The notes beneath the pieces are model-generated. The model had not been told where the DNA came from and did no database searches. It saw nothing but the letters and a program-made list of their open reading frames with translations. 64,000 nucleotides of DNA from CAXBNB01 sp049115735 (lineage in GTDB: Bacteria; Bacteroidota; Bacteroidia; Cytophagales; Cyclobacteriaceae): NCBI GenBank assembly GCA_049115735.1, contig JAGDZP010000004.1, positions 248,001 through 312,000 on the forward strand, given 5' to 3'. Every line of letters begins with the position of its first letter. Position 1 is the stretch's first letter. Shown piece after piece: positions 54,865 to 63,459 of the stretch. A program made the position numbers and the translations under genes.

Positions 54865-55081
54865 TTTTTACCCCATTTGCTAGCAAAACTATATTGATCA
54901 ATCAATACTGGTCAAAATTTTACCCTAAAAAATTAATAAATACGTAAATAAATTCACTTTTGGCATTTTGAATACCCTTGATTTATAAATTTTATAATCA
55001 GAATATGGAAATGGGATGAATTTTTACCCCATCTCACTCAATTATGGAAGAAATCATGGTCTTCGGTTAAATTTTTACCCC
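54865..55081 (-). promoter_or_regulatory. amt promoter with four GGGGTAAAAA-type repeats
   Basis: On the minus strand GGGGTAAAAA (or GGGTAAAA) occurs at 54865-54874, 54918-54925, 55021-55030 and 55072-55081. The intervals are 53, 103 and 51 bp, near multiples of five helical turns, all in one orientation. The promoter lies among them: -33 TTG (54913-54915), 21-nt spacer, -7 TAGTTTTGC (54883-54891). One site follows the predicted start point, one abuts the -33 and two lie far upstream, an arrangement expected for a looping regulator. Confidence 0.7.
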
Positions 55082-55250
55082 AAAAACACATTTTTTACGT
55101 ATTTTCATGATTGCGTAGGCTATTGAAAATTTCTTAACGTTTTGATATTTTGATACAAAACAGTCTTTTTTTAGTGTTTTCGAAAGAAAAAGAGACTTTA
55201 TTGATGAATCCAATATCATATTGCATTTTCATTAAAAATATTTAAATCTA

Positions 55251-55601
55251 TTGGCAAAGACTCAAAAACAGATAAAAGGGGAAAAAGCCGAACAACTGGC
55301 AGTAGAGTATTACGAAACGAAAGGATTTGAAGTAGTAGAACGAAATTACAGATGGAGTAGGGCAGAAATTGACTTAATCATAATGAAACCACAATTACTG
55401 GTTTTTGTTGAGGTCAAGTATAGAACTAATATGAACTATGGAAATCCGGAAGACTTTGTAAGCCCAAATCAACAACGGTCAATTATAGAAGCAGCCGATG
55501 ATTATATACATGCCATCAATTGGGTCAAAGACATTCGCTTCGATATCATTGCCATAAATAGGCAAAACCAATTAGAGCATTTTGAAGATGCCTTTTATTA
55601 G
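55251..55601 (+). CDS. YraN family (UPF0102) nuclease-fold protein
   Basis: A 116-residue protein with the UPF0102 pattern: GEKAEQLAVEYYETKGFEVVERNYRW, AEIDLIIMKPQLLVFVEVKYR (E-D-...-E-x-K, the restriction-nuclease-like core), and FDIIAINRQ. It probably has an endonuclease-like fold, with unclear function. The start is TTG 55251; I find no in-frame ATG. Its stop overlaps the stop of the convergent acyl-CoA ligase by 4 bp. Confidence 0.88.
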   Translation: MAKTQKQIKGEKAEQLAVEYYETKGFEVVERNYRWSRAEIDLIIMKPQLLVFVEVKYRTNMNYGNPEDFVSPNQQRSIIEAADDYIHAINWVKDIRFDIIAINRQNQLEHFEDAFY

Positions 55602-57370
55602 GAGCTGGTAAAGTTGTATATGCTCTCTATTAAGTTTTCGAATTTCTTATTTAGAATTCTCCTTTTTAATTTCAAGGTGGGAGTTAACTCTCCGCTATCT
55701 ACACCCCATGGCTCAGCAACAATTTCAAACTTCTTTATTTGCTCCCAACTTCCAAAGTCCTGATTCCTTTTATCTATTTCATTTTGAAAAAGCCGATAGA
55801 CCATTTCAGCAGAAACAAGGTCTTCCTCATTGGAATACTGAATGCCCTCTTTGTCTGCCCATTCTTTCAGGGAGTCAAAATTGGGAACAACCAGGGCAGA
55901 CGGGAACTTACGTCCTTCCCCCAATACCATCACTTGGTCAATATATATAGACTCTTTGAATTTATTCTCCATCGGCTGGGGTGCTATATATTTCCCGCCT
56001 GATGTTTTGAACATCTCCTTCTTTCTATCGGTAATTTTCAAAAAGCCATCTTCAAGCACACCTATATCCCCTGTATGAAACCATTGGTCAGTCATCACTT
56101 CGGCAGTTATATCTGGCTGCTTAAAATAACCTTGCATAACATTTGGCCCGCTACAGAGTATTTCACCATCATCAGCTATTTTCACCTCAACACCTTCAAG
56201 TACTTTACCTACCGAGCCTATCCGAATAGATTCGTACACAGGAGCGTTGGCTGAGATCACTGGAGAAGTTTCTGTTAGCCCATAGCCTTCGCACACCCTA
56301 ATATCAGCAGCCCAAAATATCCTGGCTAACCTTGGCTGCAATGCTGCCGCACCAGAGCCAACCATTTTTACATTACCGCCCAATGCTGCACGCCACTTGT
56401 TGAATACTATTTTGTCAGCAATCCCAAGACGGAAATTATACCACCATCCCATGTCCCTGGATGGATCGTACTTCAAACCCAAATCAACGGCCCAAAAGAA
56501 AATATTCCTGGCGAACGTTGACAGCTCGTACCCTTTAGAAATGATTTTGTCATATACCTTTTCTAGAAGACGCGGAACAGTGTGAAAAGTATGTGGTTTG
56601 ATTTCACGAAGATTGTCAGCAATGGTCTCCATGCTCTCTGCATAGTAAACAGACACTCCCCAATACATAAAATAATAAAGGCCGGTCCTTTCATAAACAT
56701 GGCAAAGAGGTAGAAAGCTCAATGCTCTGGAATTTCCCCTAGCCAACAATTGCCCAAACCGAGGCGCAACAGCTAAGGTATTGCTTACAATATTTTTATG
56801 GCTCAACATGACACCCTTTGGTCGGCCTGTGGTGCCCGAGGTATATATAATAGTCAACAGATCATTTTCGTCTATCTGATTTCGGAGACTTTCAAGTGAC
56901 TCGACATCTCCGGATCTATTCAGGTCTCTTACTTTCGTCCAATGGTCTACTCCTTCTACTTCGTCAAAAGAAAAGACACCTTGAATGCTTAAAGATTCAG
57001 TAGCCTCTTTCACCTTACCAACCAATTCGCCAGTTCCGGCAAATACAAGCTTGACTTCCGCATGATCAAATATGTATTTGTAATCTTCGACAGTAATCGT
57101 CGGGTACATTGGCACACTTACGCCACCAATCTGCTGCACCGCCAGATCTATAAAATTCCACTCCGGGCGGTTCGTAGAAACTATTGCTATTTTGTCCCCT
57201 CTTTCGATCCCTAACTCTATAAGCCCAAGGCTTAGATAATTAATGGTGTCAATCACATCATTGGTAGAGTAGTTACGCCAAATGCCATTTTCCTTCAAGT
57301 TGAGACTATCCCTCAAGGGATAGTTTTCTTGTTGGTAAAATATAAAGTCAAAGGCTCGCGTCAATTGCAT
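55598..57370 (-). CDS. Long-chain fatty-acid-CoA ligase (AMP-forming)
   Basis: A 590-residue ANL-superfamily enzyme. The P-loop-like motif is TIIYTSGTTGRPKGVMLSH near 175, then CHVYERTGLYYFMYWGVSVYY, YGLTETSPVISAN near 365, WFHTGDIG and KITDRKKEMFKTSGGKYIAPQP. It activates long-chain fatty acids with ATP and CoA at the inner membrane face. It is monocistronic. Confidence 0.92.
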   Translation of the reverse strand: MQLTRAFDFIFYQQENYPLRDSLNLKENGIWRNYSTNDVIDTINYLSLGLIELGIERGDKIAIVSTNRPEWNFIDLAVQQIGGVSVPMYPTITVEDYKYIFDHAEVKLVFAGTGELVGKVKEATESLSIQGVFSFDEVEGVDHWTKVRDLNRSGDVESLESLRNQIDENDLLTIIYTSGTTGRPKGVMLSHKNIVSNTLAVAPRFGQLLARGNSRALSFLPLCHVYERTGLYYFMYWGVSVYYAESMETIADNLREIKPHTFHTVPRLLEKVYDKIISKGYELSTFARNIFFWAVDLGLKYDPSRDMGWWYNFRLGIADKIVFNKWRAALGGNVKMVGSGAAALQPRLARIFWAADIRVCEGYGLTETSPVISANAPVYESIRIGSVGKVLEGVEVKIADDGEILCSGPNVMQGYFKQPDITAEVMTDQWFHTGDIGVLEDGFLKITDRKKEMFKTSGGKYIAPQPMENKFKESIYIDQVMVLGEGRKFPSALVVPNFDSLKEWADKEGIQYSNEEDLVSAEMVYRLFQNEIDKRNQDFGSWEQIKKFEIVAEPWGVDSGELTPTLKLKRRILNKKFENLIESIYNFTSS

Positions 57371-57487
57371 ATATATAGTGATTTGTGACTATAGCAATAT
57401 ATCCAATTTTTAATTGAAAGCCTACAGGGGCACTTGGTAAAGCTTTGCAATAATTCCGATATTTACTTAAACCAAATCCGTTTCAAA

Positions 57488-57802
57488 ATGACTCAAATAA
57501 GCAATGAAGATTTTAAGCGATTGATGATTAAGTACACCATTGTGGCCTTAGTCATTCAAGTATTTCCGGAACTGTATTACGAACTAGGAATTCCACACCC
57601 GATTGACATAGGCATAGTGTATCCTTATTTATTCAATCTCGCAGCAGCCTATTTCATTTACAGGGATCTGGAAAAGCTTGGACTACCCAAACAGTGGTTA
57701 CTGCTTGCGCTCACAGCTGTTTCGCCCATGATAGGTATGCCCTTTTTTCTTATTTTAATAATGAATGAAAAAAATGAGGCCTTTTCAGGTTCAAAGAAAT
57801 AA
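57488..57802 (+). CDS. Small membrane protein of unknown function
   Basis: A 104-residue protein from ATG 57488 (an ATG at 57434 would add 18 non-membrane residues). It has three likely helices: around YTIVALVIQVFPELYY, VYPYLFNLAAAYFIYRDL and LLLALTAVSPMIGMPFFLILIM. No family is recognised. It is 26 bp upstream of gldH on the same strand and may share its transcript. Confidence 0.7.
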   Translation: MTQISNEDFKRLMIKYTIVALVIQVFPELYYELGIPHPIDIGIVYPYLFNLAAAYFIYRDLEKLGLPKQWLLLALTAVSPMIGMPFFLILIMNEKNEAFSGSKK

Positions 57803-57828
57803 TTTAGCAGCATCTTAGTTAAGAGTAT

Positions 57829-58320
57829 ATGCCGATGAAACATTCTTTAATAAAAACAGCACTCATTTCGTTTTCACTTGCCCTTATACTTTTTGGTTGC
57901 AATCCCAATAAGATTTATGATGACTATGTTGACTTGGAGAATAGTGTATGGAATGTAGACACGCTGGCTACTTACGATTTTGAGATTCCCAACTTATCTG
58001 ACGCCTACGACATATCTTACAATGTGAGATACGCTGATATGTATCCATACTATAATATATATATAAAGTACTACCTGGAGGATTCGTCAAAGAACATCAT
58101 CAAGTCTGAGCTTCAGGAAATTTTACTTTTTGACAAGAAGACCGGAATACCACTCGGGGATGGAATCGGAGACATTATAGATCGGGAGGTTTTAATATTC
58201 AAAGATTTTGATTTCCCCTACGCCGGAAAATATCGTTTTAGGGTAAAACAATTTATGCGAGTTGAGAATCTACCTGGCATTATGTCTTTCGGACTAAGGA
58301 TAGACAAACAGGCAGAATAA
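57829..58320 (+). CDS. gldH: Gliding motility lipoprotein GldH
   Basis: A 163-residue lipoprotein (signal SFSLALILFGC, lipidated Cys) with the GldH pattern: NKIYDDYVDLENSVWNVDTLATYDFEIPN, VRYADMYPYYNIYIKYYLED, DIIDREVLIFKDFDFPYAGKYRFRVKQFMRVENLPGIMSFGLRI. GldH is needed for gliding and type IX secretion-dependent surface motility in flavobacteria and occurs widely in Bacteroidota. No other gld gene is in the window. ATG 57835 is an equally possible start. Confidence 0.9.
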   Translation: MPMKHSLIKTALISFSLALILFGCNPNKIYDDYVDLENSVWNVDTLATYDFEIPNLSDAYDISYNVRYADMYPYYNIYIKYYLEDSSKNIIKSELQEILLFDKKTGIPLGDGIGDIIDREVLIFKDFDFPYAGKYRFRVKQFMRVENLPGIMSFGLRIDKQAE

Positions 58321-58394
58321 GAAACTATCTCCCTCACAGAATTATTTTGTCATAAAACCCGTTGTTGTCATATTGAGTCAAAACAACAGCCGAC

Positions 58395-59516
58395 ATGAAG
58401 ATCAAGCATCACTTACTCCCTATTCTCGTCCTATTTTTCATTACAACTTATTCAGTCAAGGCGATTGATACATTGAAGATTTCTGATGCGGTCCTTAAAA
58501 AACGCATCAGCTTAATAGCAGAAGGCAATGGTGGGCTTGGAGAAAAGTCGGTTAGTCTTACGCTTAGAAACAATGTATCATCCAGCCTGTTGATCTTGAT
58601 ACCTGCAGGACAAATTTTAAACTCGGCGGATGCCGATGCACAGGATCTGATTGTTCTTGAAGAAATAATTGTATCACTGCCTCCAAAAAAAGAGGGTACT
58701 ACAATATTAGCTGGAGCCTGCACTCAAATGTCTAACTACGCCCCGAAAAAAGGAGAAAGTTATAATTTGGGGCAAATAGCCGTTGGGCCGTTGTTGAAAG
58801 TAGCACAAATTGTCTCAGACAACAATTTTTCCAACGTCAACGCTCAAGCCGCGGTATGGGGGATTACAGATGGTGGATCAATTAACAACATCCATGGAGG
58901 GCGCGATGTAAACATCACATGGGACCTAGTGAAAATTGTTGCCGTCCATCAAAAAGAAAGTCTGCCAGATAAGGACGAGTTTCTCTCACGCCCTATACCT
59001 CAAGCACGTATCCTCTTTTCCGCACGCAATGATTTATCATACCATGCACCGAGAAATATGAGAGGAACTTTGGCATTGTATAATGAGTCGGGAGATATGA
59101 TCCGTGAGTACTTCAAAAACAAAAACTTAAATCGGGGAGTTCACATATATACTATAGGAGTCAATGATATCCTGGAAGAAGTAGAGATTTTTAAGGCAAA
59201 GCTTGTAGATGACAAAGGAGGGGTGCTTGCTGAAATGGATCTAGACCAAAGCCTGCCATATGAAGAAGTCGAGCAAAAAACCATACAGGTCAACTTTGAA
59301 TACATAGTAAGAAAGCCAGCAACGGTTTCAATGATCATTTATGACTCAAAGGGAAATCTCGTGGAGGAAATTTTCACCAACAGAAGGTTGGTGCGCTCTA
59401 AAAGAACCGCAAGGTTTAAATTCTTTCATGCCAAAAAAGACGAGGAATTCTTCACTGTAAGACTAACTAATGACCTGGCTGAGGTCTTGCATGAGGAGAA
59501 AATTTTGAATAACTGA
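58395..59516 (+). CDS. Secreted protein of unknown function
   Basis: A 373-residue exported protein with signal MKIKHHLLPILVLFFITTYSVKAID. The N-terminal half has alternating strands, one Cys (LAGACTQMSNYAPKKGESYNLGQ) and the segment NVNAQAAVWGITDGGS. The C-terminal half (residues ~200-370) contains two related beta regions, each ending in a turn such as ESGDMIREYFKNKNLNRGVHIYTI and SKGNLVEEIFTNRRLVRSKRTARFKF, reminiscent of bacterial FlgD-like Ig or C-terminal sorting folds. I do not recognise a family. It is monocistronic. Confidence 0.75.
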   Translation: MKIKHHLLPILVLFFITTYSVKAIDTLKISDAVLKKRISLIAEGNGGLGEKSVSLTLRNNVSSSLLILIPAGQILNSADADAQDLIVLEEIIVSLPPKKEGTTILAGACTQMSNYAPKKGESYNLGQIAVGPLLKVAQIVSDNNFSNVNAQAAVWGITDGGSINNIHGGRDVNITWDLVKIVAVHQKESLPDKDEFLSRPIPQARILFSARNDLSYHAPRNMRGTLALYNESGDMIREYFKNKNLNRGVHIYTIGVNDILEEVEIFKAKLVDDKGGVLAEMDLDQSLPYEEVEQKTIQVNFEYIVRKPATVSMIIYDSKGNLVEEIFTNRRLVRSKRTARFKFFHAKKDEEFFTVRLTNDLAEVLHEEKILNN

Positions 59517-59592
59517 TCGTCTTTGACTTGCAAATTCTCATCCATTTCATCTTTAGTAACAAACCGTAAGTTCAACAACTCACAAATGAAGG

Positions 59593-60912
59593 TTAGTCCT
59601 TCACGAGCTTATGCGTATCTATATAATCAGGATCAATATTTATACCCAATCCCGATCCTGAAGGTACTTTTATTACGCCATCAATACTCTCAAAAGGTTC
59701 CGCCTTACTTTCAATCGGCACTGTAGTCCCATTGGCATCCTTAGTTGCAAACATTTTGAATTCGTGAAACTCAGCCGCCGCTGGACACACCGACACCATT
59801 TGTAGTAGATACACAAACCCAAGCCCACCTCTGGAAATATGTGGTGTTATTTGAAGGCCGGCGGCCTTTACCATCTGTGCAACCTTCATGGTGCGGATCA
59901 TTCCTCCATTGTAAAACAGATCCGGTTGAAGAATTTGAAATACTTCATTCCCGATCAGATACCTAAAGGCATGAACACCAAATTCTTCTTCGCCACCAGC
60001 CATAGGAATTTCAAGGGCTTGCTCAACAAGTTTTTGTTCCTCATACCAATCCCACGGAACAGGTTCTTCATAGAAGTAGTAGTTGTAATCTTGAAGAATT
60101 TTTCCAAGACGTATCGCTTCTTTAACAGAATAAGAGCCATTCCCATCGATCATTAAGTTCATATCATCACCAAACTTTTCTCTGGCCATTTTTATGAGCT
60201 TTTCCGTTCTACCTGGGGCATTGTCTATATCGGTAGCCAAATTGTCACCTCGCCCGGCCCGAATTTTCACTGCCTTGGCCTTCGTCTTGAGGTAGTCTTG
60301 GTACATCAATTCCAAAGAATCCTCTGGCTCGGTTCTACGAAGTGCAGCCAGATGATGTCCCAGGTATATTGCTACTTCCGGGTTTTCTATCTCACCAATC
60401 AGTTGACCAGCAGGCTTATCAGCGATGGTCCCCATCATATCCAGAATGGCAAATTCTATGACCGCTATTTGTACACAAAGTGGTATCCCCTGACACTTCA
60501 CATTTCTTTCTGCAGCATTGAAAATTAACAAATCCAAATCCCTCGCATCCTTACCAACGAAATGTTTCTTCAAATTCAGATTAAACATTGGGTAACTGGA
60601 CTTTGCAATAAATGGGTGCCCAACAGCTACTCCTACAGCCCCATCTTTTGATCGCACTCGACAGATTGTGTTATTCCTATCCTTCAGCAGTTCCAATGTC
60701 TCAATGATAACAGGGTCTGGGAAAAGTCCCTTTTTGAATACTGGCCTTTTCAGGACCTCATCAAGTGCAGAATAATCATTTGCGTATTCTGCACTATTGC
60801 TTACAGGCTGTGATTGTTGCTTATTTGCTCCGCAGGAAGACAAAGGCATAAATGCTGAAGCACCGCCTGCCATTGCTGCCGCTTTAATAAATTTTCTTCG
60901 GTTGGAATTCAT
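59593..60912 (-). CDS. Tat-exported enolase-superfamily protein (mandelate racemase/muconate cycloisomerase type)
   Basis: A 439-residue protein. Its Tat lipoprotein signal is MNSNRRKFIKAAAMAGGASA ending PLSSCG. The enolase-superfamily barrel follows, with KxR base region (KAVKIRAGRG), metal ligands Asp in MIDGNGSYS, Glu in YFYEEPVPW and Glu in AGGEEEFG, and His in ITPHISRGG. It likely abstracts an alpha proton from a sugar acid. Export of this normally cytoplasmic fold is unusual. It is monocistronic. Confidence 0.88.
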   Translation of the reverse strand: MNSNRRKFIKAAAMAGGASAFMPLSSCGANKQQSQPVSNSAEYANDYSALDEVLKRPVFKKGLFPDPVIIETLELLKDRNNTICRVRSKDGAVGVAVGHPFIAKSSYPMFNLNLKKHFVGKDARDLDLLIFNAAERNVKCQGIPLCVQIAVIEFAILDMMGTIADKPAGQLIGEIENPEVAIYLGHHLAALRRTEPEDSLELMYQDYLKTKAKAVKIRAGRGDNLATDIDNAPGRTEKLIKMAREKFGDDMNLMIDGNGSYSVKEAIRLGKILQDYNYYFYEEPVPWDWYEEQKLVEQALEIPMAGGEEEFGVHAFRYLIGNEVFQILQPDLFYNGGMIRTMKVAQMVKAAGLQITPHISRGGLGFVYLLQMVSVCPAAAEFHEFKMFATKDANGTTVPIESKAEPFESIDGVIKVPSGSGLGINIDPDYIDTHKLVKD

Positions 60913-61008
60913 AGCGATTTGATTTTCTCAACAAATTAACAAATTGACTTGAAAAGAACTGGTCATTTACGGTCTAATTCTAAACTCTAAGAAAGATCAG
61001 GCAACAAA

Positions 61009-61033
61009 AAAACCGAGCTTTTTGCTCGGTTTT
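61009..61033 (-). terminator. Rho-independent terminator after tRNA-Leu
   Basis: AAAACCGAGC (61009-61018) pairs with GCTCGGTTTT (61024-61033) around a 5-nt loop and is followed on the minus strand by a T run; it starts 4 nt after tRNA-Leu. Confidence 0.9.
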
Positions 61034-61036
61034 AAG

Positions 61037-61120
61037 TACCAGAGGCGGGACTTGAACCCGCACGACCCGAAGGTCACAAGATTTTAAGTCTTGCGTGTCT
61101 ACCAATTCCACCACTCCGGC
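61037..61120 (-). tRNA. tRNA-Leu (anticodon TAA)
   Basis: About 84 nt. On the minus strand it begins GCCGGAG and ends CTCTGGTA, with an anticodon stem-loop CAAGA-CTTAAAA-TCTTG (anticodon TAA at 61084-61086), a variable arm, and the T-loop GGTTCAAGTCC. No CCA is encoded. It is the second of two tRNAs on this strand. Confidence 0.9.
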
Positions 61121-61203
61121 AGGTTTCATCAAAGTGCATAAAAAAAGTGTATGCGCGATGCTATTGCACCTTCTCACTCACATACACTCTCACACTCAAT
61201 TAG

Positions 61204-61276
<73 letters not shown>

Positions 61277-61427
61277 ATTTTTAACCCTTCTGGCTAAATG
61301 GAGTGCAAAGATATGTAGGGGTAGTAAATTTTCAATGTTTTGATAAGATATTTTATCACTTATTCTCAAATACACCACAACTCTTCAGAAAGGATCGCCA
61401 TTCAGCTCTTAACGCAAGAAATGGCAA

Positions 61428-62645
61428 CTATTCTTTACCATCAACATAGCCTTGTAAGTAGCTAAAATATGAAGTTAATTTTCCATCTTTGGCAATGGTA
61501 GCTCTTTCGATAATTCCATCTTTATCTTCTCCCAATAGATGAGGAATTACATTAGATATGAGCTGTTTCCCAAAGTCTTCAGAAGCATTTCTCGGCAATT
61601 CAGAAGGTAAATTATCCACCGCCATAACTGTGACATTTCCTTCATCGGATAGTGAAGGGGCTACTTTGTCCTGGGTAGGATCATAATCGTAAATTGGATC
61701 TGCTAGAGTACAAGGGCGCTTCGTACTGGGAATTGATCCTTCGATATCGCATGTGATATCCGCGATTACCTTTATTTTGAAATCTCTCCTTAGCATGTCT
61801 TCTCTTGAAAATAGAACTGGAGCTTGTGGATGCCAATATGCCCCACCAATCAGTATATCCGCGTTTTGATAAACCGGCTGAAAATCGCTAAGGAAGTTTT
61901 CAGGGTGATTAAAAAATTCAGCGCGATTGAAAGGTAGATCATCTTTATGCTTATTGTAATCCCTATTATTGAGTTGGGTGAACACCGGTTCATCAAAACT
62001 CTTTTCTATAAATTCCATCGGGCTTATTTGCCTGATGCCCAAGCCGAAAAGTACTTCCATCGCTCCTTTAGATACTCTTCCTCCTCCAGTCAATGCTATC
62101 TTTATTTTTGGGAGCTGTACTTTATCATATTCCGATTTTAAATCTTCCAGATCAAAACACTCATGTGCTCTGCGTAAATGAAAAAGATTGTACCGCTTGC
62201 CAAACGTCCAAATGGCATTATAAGCCCCAACTACTCCTGCATAGCGCCCAAATGCAATCACCCTTTGACCATTGGCATCTGTCAAACACTCATAATCAAT
62301 GAGCGTGATTTTCTTTCTTAAAACCTCCCTTAGCAATTCTCGATTATAATCTTGCTTTTTTATAGTATGCGAAAAGAAGAAATAGGTTTTTTCAGGTAAT
62401 AGATTTGGAATTGGTACCTCTTTTACGCCAAAAAGTATATCGCATGAGGACACATCATCAACCATTTCCACAGAAGCTGAGATATAATTATCATCATTGA
62501 AACAGCGTATTTCACTTTTCTCGCAAACTACCTCTACATCTGGAAATTGATCCTTTATTTGTTGTGCCTGATATGGCACAATAGGTACCCTTTGATCTAC
62601 AGGAATTTTCCCCTCTATTAAAATACCTAGTCTTATCTTTGACAT
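61428..62645 (-). CDS. Saccharopine/alanine-dehydrogenase-like NAD(P)-dependent oxidoreductase
   Basis: A 405-residue protein. The N-terminal half resembles the alanine dehydrogenase/PNT N-domain (LGILIEGKIPVDQRVPIVPYQ, DILFGVKEVPIPNLLPEKTYFFFSHTIKKQDYN, LIDYECLTDANGQRVIAFGRYAG). The dinucleotide domain has KIALTGGGRVSKGAMEVL. The C-terminal CDIEGSIPSTKRPCTLADPIYDYDP is typical of saccharopine dehydrogenase (lysine-forming)-like proteins in Bacteroidota. The substrate is not certain; an amino-acid-related dehydrogenase is likely. Confidence 0.82.
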   Translation of the reverse strand: MSKIRLGILIEGKIPVDQRVPIVPYQAQQIKDQFPDVEVVCEKSEIRCFNDDNYISASVEMVDDVSSCDILFGVKEVPIPNLLPEKTYFFFSHTIKKQDYNRELLREVLRKKITLIDYECLTDANGQRVIAFGRYAGVVGAYNAIWTFGKRYNLFHLRRAHECFDLEDLKSEYDKVQLPKIKIALTGGGRVSKGAMEVLFGLGIRQISPMEFIEKSFDEPVFTQLNNRDYNKHKDDLPFNRAEFFNHPENFLSDFQPVYQNADILIGGAYWHPQAPVLFSREDMLRRDFKIKVIADITCDIEGSIPSTKRPCTLADPIYDYDPTQDKVAPSLSDEGNVTVMAVDNLPSELPRNASEDFGKQLISNVIPHLLGEDKDGIIERATIAKDGKLTSYFSYLQGYVDGKE

Positions 62646-62666
62646 GCTAATGCTTGTTAAAATTCT

Positions 62667-63257
62667 ATGGCCACAAATATAATCACCACAATACTACTAT
62701 GGAGTAGCTATCTGTTTTTGCATAGTTTTCTGGCATCAGAATCCGTAAAAAATCATGCGCATGGGTTGGTGTCAAAAAAGGTCTACCGATTGATATATTC
62801 AATCATTTCCATTGTAACTCTACTACCGATATTTCTGTACCTAGCCTCCACCCCATCGGCCTTCATACTGGATAAGTCAGATCTTTTGAAGTACTTTTCT
62901 TTGGCACTATGTACATGGGGCATAATAGTTACTAAGCAATCCTTCAAACACTATAGCCTGGGTAAATTCTTAGGATTCAAAGATGAAAACCCTGACGAAG
63001 ATTTAGTAATTGACGGGCTATATAGATACGTAAGGCATCCGCTTTATTCAGGAATGATACTTATTTCGCTAGGTTTTTGGCTGTATATTCCAAACACATT
63101 GAACCTTATCAGTATAGGAGTGATATATGCCTATTTGGTCATTGCTATTCCTATCGAGGAGAAAAAACTAATAAAGCTATTTGGGAAAGAATATGTGGAT
63201 TATAAAAAAACCACGCCAGCAGTTTTCCCTGACCTATCTAGACTAACAGATCGTTAA
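62667..63257 (+). CDS. Isoprenylcysteine carboxyl methyltransferase-like membrane protein
   Basis: A 196-residue protein with about five hydrophobic segments and a C-terminal motif GLYRYVRHPLYSGMIL followed by EEKKLIKLFGKEYVDYKKTTPAVFP, as in ICMT/PEMT-type methyltransferases. It presumably methylates a lipid or small molecule with SAM in the inner membrane. The gene is divergent from 61428-62645, with a 21-bp gap. Confidence 0.83.
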   Translation: MATNIITTILLWSSYLFLHSFLASESVKNHAHGLVSKKVYRLIYSIISIVTLLPIFLYLASTPSAFILDKSDLLKYFSLALCTWGIIVTKQSFKHYSLGKFLGFKDENPDEDLVIDGLYRYVRHPLYSGMILISLGFWLYIPNTLNLISIGVIYAYLVIAIPIEEKKLIKLFGKEYVDYKKTTPAVFPDLSRLTDR

Positions 63258-63276
63258 AATCCGATACTGTCCATGA

Positions 63277-63459
63277 CTACTGTTTGTCTGGACTATCATC
63301 GCGATCAATTAGCTTCTTGTCTTCGACATTCTTATTTAGAAAGTCATTGAGCTTATCAATATCAAAGGACGAATTGATCTCACCAAAGGCATTTACCCCA
63401 ACTTCAAAGCCCTCAAGGTCGGGGTTTACTTTTGCCTTTTTTTTCTTTTGCTTGCTCAT
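63277..63459 (-). CDS. Small charged protein of unknown function
   Basis: A 60-residue hydrophilic protein with a lysine-rich start (MSKQKKKKAKVNPD), then LEGFEVGVNAFGEINSSFDIDKLNDFLNKNVEDKKL. No family name comes to mind. It overlaps the gltX stop by 4 bp (ATGA), so it is translationally coupled to gltX. That coupling supports it as a real gene. Confidence 0.7.
   Translation of the reverse strand: MSKQKKKKAKVNPDLEGFEVGVNAFGEINSSFDIDKLNDFLNKNVEDKKLIDRDDSPDKQ

Noticed and set aside
53501..54901. Longer amt frame beginning at 54901
   Set aside because: The promoter and the first regulatory repeat lie inside the extension, and the extra residues do not resemble the family.
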